Shown here piece by piece: positions 1 to 6,813 of a stretch of 43,991 bases of DNA. How positions within the stretch are numbered: the first letter of the stretch is position 1; each line of letters begins with the position of its first letter. Origin of the DNA: Halovivax gelatinilyticus. GTDB lineage: Archaea > Halobacteriota > Halobacteria > Halobacteriales > Natrialbaceae. The notes under the pieces are model-generated. The model made no database searches and was not told the DNA's origin. It saw only the letters and a list, made by a program, of their open reading frames with translations. The DNA lies in NCBI RefSeq assembly GCF_024300625.1, contig NZ_CP101322.1, forward strand, positions 1 to 43,991, given 5' to 3'. The translations under genes were made by a program, and so were the position numbers.

Positions 1-11
1 ATTCACTCGTC

Positions 12-812
12 ATGATGCGACGTAGAACACTTCTCGGCACCGTCGGCGCGGCGATACCCGTTACCGTCGCCGGCTGTACAGGTAGCGGTGACGATTCTGC
101 TGATCAGCCAACTAATGGCGACGACGCCGGTTCGGAGCCGGGTGACGATGTAGACGAGAGCAGTACCGGCGATGACACCGATCCAGGTGAAGATCTGCCT
201 GGTGAAGGAGAACTCACGACGCTCGAATCGATCACGACGGTCGACGACCGGTACGATCCCGATTCACACTCGTTCTCTGGAAGCGGTGGCGAGACAACCG
301 ACTACTTCGACCTTCGGGATTCGATCACGGTATTCATCGCCGAACACGACGGACAGGATCAATTCGGTCCACTGTTGATCGACGAGACGGGCCTGCGAGA
401 GTTCCGACCGATCTTAGAACACGATCCGTTCGAAGGGGCCGCGGCTATCGGTACGCCCACGGACACCTACTACCTCGACATCGTCGCCGATGGCGACTGG
501 TCGCTCGAACTCGCCCAGCCGGAGTCACCCGCCGACGCGATTCACCAGCTACCCGTCGAGGTACACGGCGAGGGCTACGACGTCGTTGGTCCCGTCCAGA
601 TCACCGGCACCGCGACGGTGCGGGGCCAACACGAAGACGAAGGTGCCTTCGGTGTCGAGATCCTCGACGAAGAAGGGCGAGGCGAACACGGTCAACTCGT
701 CCCGGTCTTTAACGAATTGGGTCCGTTCGACGGAGAGGAACACATCGAGATCGACGCCGTCTGCTGGATTCACGTCCAGGCCGACAGTTCGTGGACGATC
801 GAGATCGAGTGA
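12..812 (+). CDS. Secreted Tat-type lipoprotein, function unknown
   Basis: A 266-residue protein that opens with MMRRRTLLG, a hydrophobic stretch and the lipobox VAGC (Cys about residue 22). This is the usual haloarchaeal plan for a twin-arginine-exported, lipid-anchored protein. Residues 23-65 are a Gly/Asp/Ser/Glu-rich acidic spacer. The rest (about 70-266) looks like one or two beta-rich domains with no catalytic motif that I recognise. Two ATGs in tandem (12 and 15) can both serve as start, and the second leaves MRRRTLLG, which fits the Tat signal equally well. It stands alone, with no co-directional neighbour within 390 bases. The export and anchoring signals are seen. The job outside the cell, perhaps ligand binding, is not known. 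Confidence 0.85.
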   Translation: MMRRRTLLGTVGAAIPVTVAGCTGSGDDSADQPTNGDDAGSEPGDDVDESSTGDDTDPGEDLPGEGELTTLESITTVDDRYDPDSHSFSGSGGETTDYFDLRDSITVFIAEHDGQDQFGPLLIDETGLREFRPILEHDPFEGAAAIGTPTDTYYLDIVADGDWSLELAQPESPADAIHQLPVEVHGEGYDVVGPVQITGTATVRGQHEDEGAFGVEILDEEGRGEHGQLVPVFNELGPFDGEEHIEIDAVCWIHVQADSSWTIEIE

Positions 813-1043
813 ATTCGAAAATTAATCCCGGGATATTCCATCTCGACTGTGGTGGCTATCGGGCGTACGGTGAATGAGTGGCATTCACTCCAGTCATGCA
901 CTGTTTCGCCGACCGGTGCCGGTACCCTACAACCAGCCGACTTCACTTTCGGCTGCTGTAGTGTACCCGGCCGCGGATACCATGGTTCGTAGTGAACCAC
1001 TGTTATCCATTACAGAATCTCGGTCGTCCATTACAGTTGGCTT

Positions 1044-1077
1044 TGTTGAAACCCTTGGCTGGAGATCGGTTTCAACA
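1044..1077. repeat. 10-bp perfect inverted repeat in a gene-free stretch
   Basis: TGTTGAAACC at 1044-1053 faces GGTTTCAACA at 1068-1077 with a 14-base spacer. It lies in the 393-base stretch 813-1205, which otherwise shows no gene that I can support. It could be an insertion-sequence end remnant, a stem-loop or an operator. The sequence does not decide among them. Confidence 0.35.
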
Positions 1078-1171
1078 GTCGTGCTAAATTCAGAGCGCGA
1101 ATGTGCCACGAGATTTAGCTCGATCTGCAAGCGGGGTGATCGGTCAGCACGGGTAATAAGGTCGAAAAGCC

Positions 1172-1179
1172 TTTAAGTA
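1172..1179 (+). promoter_or_regulatory. TATA box for the small membrane protein gene
   Basis: TTTAAGTA preceded by purine-rich GAAAAG, which could be the BRE. The ATG at 1206 lies 27 bases after the box, so transcription would begin at or next to the start codon (leaderless, as is usual in haloarchaea). Confidence 0.5.
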
Positions 1180-1205
1180 TAAGTGAGCATATATTTCTCT
1201 TGTCA

Positions 1206-1403
1206 ATGGGGTTGTTTGAGACAGTCGCTATTACGGACCTGAAATTTCGACTGATTGTCGGACCGGCCGCGGTCGTATTCGCCTTCAGTATGGTTGCTGG
1301 TGTCCATTTTTACGGTGAGGAACCCGGACTCATCATAGGAATCGTAACCGGTTTCGGGCTTGCGGTCATGGTAGCGTACGGAATTGACAAAATTCTGCCA
1401 TGA
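1206..1403 (+). CDS. Small two-helix membrane protein
   Basis: A 65-residue protein, MGLFETVAITDLKFR and onwards, with two hydrophobic helices (about residues 15-33 and 39-56) joined by a short FYGEEPG turn, and a C-terminus GIDKILP. I choose the ATG at 1206 over the in-frame TTG at 1200 because the TATA box at 1172 places a leaderless transcript there. Small haloarchaeal proteins of this shape are common and mostly uncharacterised. No partner gene lies next to it. The 189 bases after the gene hold nothing recognisable. Confidence 0.6.
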   Translation: MGLFETVAITDLKFRLIVGPAAVVFAFSMVAGVHFYGEEPGLIIGIVTGFGLAVMVAYGIDKILP

Positions 1404-1592
1404 AATAGGTTATCAACACACTCGCGGTTCTACTGAACGGCTAATTCATCGCTTTCATGTGAAACAAACGAAGTCGTCGTGCTGCATTCATGCTCTGTAT
1501 TCAGTAAGTCAGTTCTGGCAGATTCCGGGTGAATTTCGAACTCTCGTACTACATCGTTCACCTATCGGTATCGAAGCCAGAATCCGCAATTG

Positions 1593-2861
1593 CTACGTCT
1601 GATTTGGGTCCCACTCGCCCACCTCTACGATCAGTCCCGCCCGGCGAAGCCCGTCGGCGAGCGGATCGCCGATCGCTGCCGCCGGGGTGAGGATGCCGCC
1701 CTCGAGCGGCGAGTCGATCCGATCACACACGAGACACATCGCGGCCTCACCGAGCATCCTCGCGGTCGCGCCGTACCCCGGATCCCAGTCGGCGCTGATT
1801 CGACTCTCGACAACGAACGGCCCGTCAGTGGCGGTTCCGCGACCGAGCACGCGAACCGTGAAGTACCCGTTCTCGATCTCTTCCCTCGTCGGCCCTTCGC
1901 CCGGACCGGGGAACGCGAAGCGACGGAGGGCTTCCCGCGTCGGGTCGAAAGTCAGTCCCGCAGTCGCTAACCCGAGGCCGGCCGAGACGGCGCTTGCACC
2001 CACCATACCGACGAGACCCGATCCGATAGGGACGACCTCCGTACACTCGAACTCACGACCCCACGGATACTCGAGCAGCGCGTTACTCCGTCGAATCACT
2101 CGCTCGTTCACGACCGCCATCGGCGACGGGGCCGTCCACTCCCCTCGCAGCGGATCTTTTCTCGGGAGGGACTGTGCGCCCGGATCGACGCCGTCTCGCT
2201 CGCCCCGCGGCGCCAGCGAATACGGGTTCCGAAGCGTCTGTCGGGCGACCGGATCGGTGGACGCGGCCCGGAACACTTCGAGGACGCTCGAGGCCGTTCC
2301 GCCGCTTATCCCGCCTCGCCCGTCCTCGAGGTAGATCCGAACCAGGTCGCAGTGCGTCCCGAACTCGTCGATGGCGAACGACTGCACGAGCAACGTGGCG
2401 AGGTCGGCCGGGATCGAATCGAACCCGCAACTGTGGACGATACGAGCGCCCGCATCGACCGCATCGTCGTGGTACCGATCGATCATCTCCCGGACCCAGT
2501 TTACTTCCCCAGTGAGGTCGCAGTAGTCCGTTCCGGCCGAGATACACGCCTCGACGAGCGGCGTGCCATATTTGGTGTACGGGCCGACAGTCGTACAGAC
2601 GACGCGAGTATCCTCGGCGAGAGCGCGCAGGCTCTCCGAATCCGTTGCATCGCCGATGACGACCGGGAGCTCCTCCCATCCGGAGCGCTGCGCCACGAGC
2701 GCAGCTTCCAGTTCGCGGAGCCGCGTCTCGTCGCGACCGCCGAGGGCAAGCGAGAGGTCGTCCGGCGTGTACTGTTCGGTGAGGTACTCGACGACGAGAC
2801 GGCCGGCGACGCCGGTTGCACCCCAGACGACGAGATCGTATGTCCGGTCGGTGTTCGACAC
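1593..2861 (-). CDS. Saccharopine dehydrogenase-like / trans-acting enoyl reductase family protein
   Basis: 422 residues. The N-terminus holds a Rossmann nucleotide-binding fold with GATGVAG (about residues 14-20) and the ACISAGTDYCDLTGE segment (about 105-119) typical of saccharopine dehydrogenase NADP-binding domains. Further family signatures are HSCGFDSIPADLA and GGISGGTASSVLEVF. The length fits the trans-acting enoyl reductase branch (about 410-420 aa), which in bacteria reduces a double bond in polyketide or lipid intermediates. Archaeal members have no assigned substrate, and a role in lipid or isoprenoid reduction is inference. The start is GTG. The Rossmann strand follows within 10 residues, so no later start is likely. 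It is a single gene, and the 288 bases upstream hold no other gene that I can support. Confidence 0.85.
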   Translation of the reverse strand: MSNTDRTYDLVVWGATGVAGRLVVEYLTEQYTPDDLSLALGGRDETRLRELEAALVAQRSGWEELPVVIGDATDSESLRALAEDTRVVCTTVGPYTKYGTPLVEACISAGTDYCDLTGEVNWVREMIDRYHDDAVDAGARIVHSCGFDSIPADLATLLVQSFAIDEFGTHCDLVRIYLEDGRGGISGGTASSVLEVFRAASTDPVARQTLRNPYSLAPRGERDGVDPGAQSLPRKDPLRGEWTAPSPMAVVNERVIRRSNALLEYPWGREFECTEVVPIGSGLVGMVGASAVSAGLGLATAGLTFDPTREALRRFAFPGPGEGPTREEIENGYFTVRVLGRGTATDGPFVVESRISADWDPGYGATARMLGEAAMCLVCDRIDSPLEGGILTPAAAIGDPLADGLRRAGLIVEVGEWDPNQT

Positions 2862-3149
2862 AAGTATCAGGCGCTTCGTGACCCATCGCCCTCAACCGTT
2901 CGGTGATCTCCACACTCGCCTCCCACTCTCCGCAGAACGTGGCCTTCTGCTGGTGTGGCAGTGCGGTATTGTATCCGGCGTTCAAGAATTACTCATGCCA
3001 ACAATTACCGTTCGTGGCGAACACTCGAGAACGGCATCCAGCTTCACCCTAACCCGAAGTGGACGGTCGGCTCACAACTTCGCGACTCCGTCGTTCTCGG
3101 CCGGTGGTGCCTCCCGCGGATTGATCGTCCGTCCACCCGATGTGATGGG

Positions 3150-3403
3150 ATGTCGAACGCAACCGACCGCGCCTACGAACTCGGATTTCGAACGGTCGAC
3201 ACCAAGTACGCAGACCGGCAACTGTCGGTCGAGGGCACCGTCCCGTCGTGGCTCCCCGGCGCGTTGATCCGGAACGAACCGGGGAAGTTCGAGTTCGGCG
3301 GCGAGCTCCCGACCCACGTTTCGACGGCCTGGCAATGCTCCGCCGCTACGGGTTCGCGGACGGTACCGTTTCGTATACGAACCGGTTCCTGCAGACCGAC
3401 CCG
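3150..3403 (+). pseudogene. Carotenoid oxygenase, frameshifted N-terminal remnant
   Basis: From the ATG at 3150 the reading is MSNATDRAYELGFRT, then VEGTVPSWLPGALIRNEPGK, which is the N-terminal signature of carotenoid cleavage oxygenases (RPE65 / retinal-forming family). After the His codon at 3315-3317 the frame breaks. The next frame, from 3320, continues the family text as FDGLAMLRRYGFADGTVSY and TNRFLQTD, so one base appears lost near 3318. Homology ends near 3403. The family is normally about 450-500 aa, so about 80 percent of the gene is missing, including most metal-binding histidines. It is a decayed gene with no expected product. Confidence 0.75.
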
Positions 3404-3528
3404 CCTCACGACCCGACGACCCCGACCCATCCTCACCTCGCGTTAAAACGCAACGTACACTACGCCAACGAAATTACAGTTGATTCTACCGTCAACCCGA
3501 GAGGCTCTCGAACACCGACGCACAGAAC

Positions 3529-3536
3529 GCATATAC
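3529..3536 (+). promoter_or_regulatory. TATA-like box for the pirin gene
   Basis: GCATATAC lies 24 bases before the ATG at 3560, the spacing expected for a leaderless haloarchaeal transcript. It is a weak match to the TATA consensus. Confidence 0.3.
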
Positions 3537-3559
3537 GGCTGACAGGCTTGGATTAGACA

Positions 3560-4324
3560 ATGAGCGATTCACCGTCAGCACAGACACACCCTCACATTTA
3601 CCACGCACCTCGAACCGATATTTCACAAGATCAAGGCTCGTTCCGGATTCACTTCGATTTCCCCGGACGGGCCGTCCCGAACCACGACGACCACGGGTAC
3701 GGACCCCTCGCAACCGTCGTCGAGTCGTTCATGGATCCAGGAACGCTCATCAGGATGCACGAACACCGCAACGAAGAGATCATCTCGTGGGTTCCCGACG
3801 GCGTGATGCGCCACGACGACCGCCAAGGCAACGAACTCGTCACAGACCCCGACCACCTCATGGTGATGGGTGCCGGAACCGGGTTCTGGCACGCCGAAGA
3901 AACGCTCGATGACGACCCGCCACTGCGAATGCTCCAAATTTTTGTCCGCCCGCACACCCTCAACCTCGAGCCTGGCATTCAACACCAACCGATTCCCGAC
4001 CCCACCGCGAACGAATGGCGGCACCTGTTCGGCCCCGAAGGAACCAACGCCCCACTGTCCGTCCGCAACGACGTCCACTTCTACGATTGCCGACTCGACG
4101 CCGACGCCACAGTCACGCTCCCGAACCGAGCTGACTGGCACACCTATCTATACGTCTTCGAGGGAACAGTCGACGTCGGCGAGGTACCTGTCGGGTACAC
4201 CGAGAGCGCACTCGTGACTGACGATACCGACATCCCCGTCACCGCAACCGAAAACTCCACCATCGTCGCATTCACCATCAACCCCGACGCCCCGGTCACA
4301 CGCCAAGGCACGATCGGGCGGTGA
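3560..4324 (+). CDS. Pirin family protein (bicupin)
   Basis: A 254-residue protein with the pirin bicupin pattern. The N-terminal cupin contains MHEHRNEEIISWV (about residues 67-79) and then GAGTGFWHAEE (about 107-117), which together supply the His/His/Glu/His metal ligands of pirins. A second, metal-poor cupin follows (about 170-250: WHTYLYVFEGTVDVG). Pirins bind iron and have been reported as transcription cofactors or quercetin dioxygenases. Which applies here cannot be read from the sequence. It is a single gene, probably leaderless. Base composition matches the ordinary core genes to its left, and the transferred patch begins just downstream. Confidence 0.9.
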   Translation: MSDSPSAQTHPHIYHAPRTDISQDQGSFRIHFDFPGRAVPNHDDHGYGPLATVVESFMDPGTLIRMHEHRNEEIISWVPDGVMRHDDRQGNELVTDPDHLMVMGAGTGFWHAEETLDDDPPLRMLQIFVRPHTLNLEPGIQHQPIPDPTANEWRHLFGPEGTNAPLSVRNDVHFYDCRLDADATVTLPNRADWHTYLYVFEGTVDVGEVPVGYTESALVTDDTDIPVTATENSTIVAFTINPDAPVTRQGTIGR

Positions 4325-4390
4325 AACCACGACGAATCAACCTTCCTGAACCAAGCACGAACCTCACTACTGAGACGCCACTAAAACCTC

Positions 4391-4420
4391 GTGACATCCC
4401 CCGTCGTAAACGACAGGTTC
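4391..4420 (-). mobile_element. Probable solitary IS200/IS605-type end (hairpin remnant)
   Basis: On the minus strand the stretch reads a hairpin CCTGTCGT-TT-ACGACGGG (one mismatch) followed by GGGATGTCACGAG. A short hairpin followed by GGGGATGTCA is typical of the right end of haloarchaeal IS200/IS605 (TnpB-type) elements. No tnpA or tnpB is left beside it, so this would be a footprint. The surrounding gene-free stretch 4325-4700 shows nothing else that I can name. This rests on recalled end patterns, not on an alignment. Confidence 0.35.
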
Positions 4421-4700
4421 TAAGACCAATCTAGTAGTTTTCAATTATGTGGCGGAGAGAGACAATCCAAAGGGACGTGCAAATCAGCAAACTGGGAGTC
4501 GGTCCTTCGTGCCGACGCATCCGTTGAATATTGGTCGGAATATAGCCCCATACAGGCTACTACATTGAAAGATGCTGAATGGTCGGTACACAATCATATT
4601 GCTAAATTTAGCACCAATCTGGCTAGTGCTGCCGGAACTAATACGCACAGATTGGAACGGCAACCGAAAACACAGAAAGTGTCGAGATCCGAGAACAATT

Positions 4701-5273
4701 TTAAGAGAGGATCAATGGAGCGTAGACCTGGGCGAAATGCTGTTCCAGTCGGTCGAGTCCGAACTGTAATTCCTCGGCTGAGGCAACCGGGTGATAAACG
4801 ATCCCAGGAGCTACTTTCGGTGGGCGATCCCATTTTTCTTCACCGAAATAAATTTCCTCCCACTTATCCTCAGACTCCGACGTTTCCCTTTCGACTGCGA
4901 TGAATGTGCTGTCTGAACCGTATTTGATCTTATACAGCACGTAACAGAACACGCCTTCACCCACGTTAGTGATACCGTGTGGCTGAGCAGTCGCTTCAAC
5001 CCATTCAACCCCAAGATTGAACGTTAAATTGTGTCCCTCAGCATTTTCCTTGAGCAAGTTAACCTCAGATCGCAACGTCCTGAGAGTTGACCCAGTAAAC
5101 GTTCTAAAACTTAGCGAAGCGTCTGGCGTTATGAGATCAGAATGAGTATCCTGGATCGTACGCACCGTTTCTTCCAACGCATCTTCGATTTGCGATTCAA
5201 ACTGATCGACCAACTTCTGAGCCTTAAGGTACCGATTAGTATCTAATCCGCTCGTCAAGAACGATTCATCCAT
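4701..5273 (-). CDS. Uncharacterised partner of the PD-(D/E)XK nuclease
   Basis: 190 residues starting MDESFLTSGLDTNRYLK. The first 90 residues are mostly helical (LVDQFESQIEDALEETVRT), and the second half reads as beta-rich. I take the ATG at 5271-5273 instead of the upstream one because GAGGTGG (5280-5286, minus strand) sits at ribosome-binding distance and the start overlaps the stop of the upstream nuclease gene by 8 bases. The two genes are thus translationally coupled and probably act together. No domain is recognised. Base composition is lower in GC than the flanking genes, which suggests transfer. An immunity, regulatory or targeting subunit are all possible. Confidence 0.7.
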   Translation of the reverse strand: MDESFLTSGLDTNRYLKAQKLVDQFESQIEDALEETVRTIQDTHSDLITPDASLSFRTFTGSTLRTLRSEVNLLKENAEGHNLTFNLGVEWVEATAQPHGITNVGEGVFCYVLYKIKYGSDSTFIAVERETSESEDKWEEIYFGEEKWDRPPKVAPGIVYHPVASAEELQFGLDRLEQHFAQVYAPLILS

Positions 5274-6144
5274 GGGAAACCACCTCGAGCACACCGTTCA
5301 GATGCTGAAGTTGCTGTTCGGGGTCAATTGAATGCAGGCGACTCAAAGCGGTCACAGTCGCACTATCAGTTTGAATCTCACGAACGAATTCGGCTGGATA
5401 GAAACGAGCAATCTGTTGTTCGATTAACGTCGTATAGAGATACGCACTGGCCGACCAGTGCGGATCACGTTCCCGAGTTTCGAGTAACGAAATTCGAAGG
5501 GCACGGGAGACATCCAGCCAGCTCAACACCGTTACCGGTCGCTCTTCAGATCCGCTTGCCTCTATACTGAGACAGCCATCATCCATCTGAAACCGGCTTC
5601 CGAAAGTATCGACGACTGCATCAAACTTGTGACGAGGGAGAAGGAGAAAGTGAGACCACTGAAGATTACGGTCATACTGTTTCTCGGTGAGATACGCGGC
5701 TTGCAAGGTTTTCCCGTAGTGTTCATCCTCAATCTTCACCTCAATCGTGATTCCTCGGTCACCGAATTCACCCAGAAGGTCAATCCGTCGATCATGGAGA
5801 ATATCGTCGTGAAACGCCCGTTCACAGTGCACAAAATCGGGTATCGACCCAAATCCATCTCCGAAAAGAACTTCGGTGAACCCGCCTGATGAATCACGAA
5901 TTAGTTGAGCGAGCCACCGCGACCAGTTCTCTTCTTGTCCCCTCCGCAACGGCCCAGCTTGCTTGACCGAAGGTGACCAATCCGTTTCAAGAGGATCACT
6001 ATCGAATCGCGAATCACTCACCTCCCAACTCCGATCCATTTCATCCAACGTCCGGCCAAGCTCGATCAACTCACGAGATTGAAAAGTAACGTACTGGTCC
6101 CACCAGTCCTCAACCGTGTCCCAGCTATCCTTAACAGACGCCAT
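5266..6144 (-). CDS. PD-(D/E)XK superfamily nuclease
   Basis: 292 residues from the ATG at 6144. The nuclease core reads RRIDLLGEF then GITIEVKI (about residues 120-138), giving the Asp and Glu-x-Lys catalytic residues of the PD-(D/E)XK fold. LTEKQYDRNLQWSHFLLLP follows as the next core elements. The N-terminal 90 residues are helical and unassigned. The start was moved inward from an ATG 96 bases upstream because a TATA-like CTTTATG at 6166-6172 gives a leaderless transcript at 6144. It is the first gene of a two-gene unit with the 190-aa protein. Related stand-alone nucleases of this fold occur in prokaryotic defence cassettes, but the target here is unknown. Confidence 0.75.
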   Translation of the reverse strand: MASVKDSWDTVEDWWDQYVTFQSRELIELGRTLDEMDRSWEVSDSRFDSDPLETDWSPSVKQAGPLRRGQEENWSRWLAQLIRDSSGGFTEVLFGDGFGSIPDFVHCERAFHDDILHDRRIDLLGEFGDRGITIEVKIEDEHYGKTLQAAYLTEKQYDRNLQWSHFLLLPRHKFDAVVDTFGSRFQMDDGCLSIEASGSEERPVTVLSWLDVSRALRISLLETRERDPHWSASAYLYTTLIEQQIARFYPAEFVREIQTDSATVTALSRLHSIDPEQQLQHLNGVLEVVSHG

Positions 6145-6165
6145 GCCAGTCAATATCACGGAGAA

Positions 6166-6172
6166 CATAAAG
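6166..6172 (-). promoter_or_regulatory. TATA box for the PD-(D/E)XK cassette
   Basis: CTTTATG on the minus strand, 21 bases before the ATG at 6144. The spacing fits a leaderless mRNA and is one reason for the chosen start. Confidence 0.4.
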
Positions 6173-6350
6173 AACGATCGGTACTCAAGATACATTGAGC
6201 ATCTCAACCAACAGGAGTTGAAGAGATCAGAGACAGTCAAAGACTATCAATCGAGTGAGTGACCTATCCTCCTAGTCTCGTTTGCAGATGAAGTTGCTCC
6301 GTTCCGAAAACACCCATAATCACACTCATCTCAACAAACCCGCCAAAGGA

Positions 6351-6553
6351 TCAGAGTGACTCTTGCAGCGATTCCAGCGACCGAATAACCGTTTCCAACT
6401 CATCCCCCACACCAGCCCCCTCACCACTCTGCCGACCCGCCCCATTCACCAACGACACTGATCCACCCTCATCACTTGCCAACTCCAAGCGTTGCTGCTC
6501 ACCCCCCACCTCACAGTCAACACTTGGACCCTCCACCGCAGTCTCATCAGCAC
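6351..6553 (-). pseudogene. Possible C-terminal tail of an HNH-type protein, remnant
   Basis: On the minus strand an open stretch without its own plausible start ends in an acidic, Gly-rich linker and then ELETVIRSLESLQESL. The HNH protein at 10980-12023 ends in the same way (acidic Gly linker, then DVIDALERAESAL). It may be the leftover tail of a second copy. The match is short and compositional, so the call is weak. Confidence 0.25.
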
Positions 6554-6787
6554 TTGATCGAGATAGCCAGAGAGAACATCGAGGACGCCGGAATACGCCT
6601 AAAATACGAGGCCGCGTTCCACTGGGTGGCGTTCGTCCCGATGCGCGACTCAAATACGGGCGCGTTGACGAAATACTTCGGCCGGAAAACAGATGGCGAG
6701 TGCGAGTACCAAGAGATCGAGGTGCGCCGTCTGCTGTCTAACCCATCTCCGAGCCCAAACTTACCTCGCAACAACCAACCAGCTTGA
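6554..6787 (+). pseudogene. Fragment resembling the palm of a B-family DNA polymerase
   Basis: Starting at 6554 without a start codon, the plus strand reads LIEIARENIEDAGIRLKYEA, then HWVAFVPMRDSNTGALTKYF and GRKTDGECEYQEIEVRRLL. In virus- and plasmid-type B-family polymerases, a segment after the catalytic YxDTDS motif carries the pattern KYFG-x-dGe-IE-x-RR. This fragment fits that segment and ends at a stop at 6787. It directly abuts the preceding HNH-tail-like remnant on the opposite strand, which suggests a recombination junction. The polymerase reading is from recalled motif pattern only. Confidence 0.4.
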
Positions 6788-6813
6788 TCGGTGATTTGTA
6801 CGGTTCAACTGAT

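Noticed and set aside
2083-2985. 300-aa minus-strand open frame overlapping the reductase gene
   Set aside because: Arg-rich out-of-frame reading of the same GC-rich gene; no family features, while the 422-aa frame has a clear Rossmann motif.
4565-4903. 112-aa plus-strand open frame
   Set aside because: It runs antisense into the 190-aa gene, lacks protein-like text, and has no start signals.
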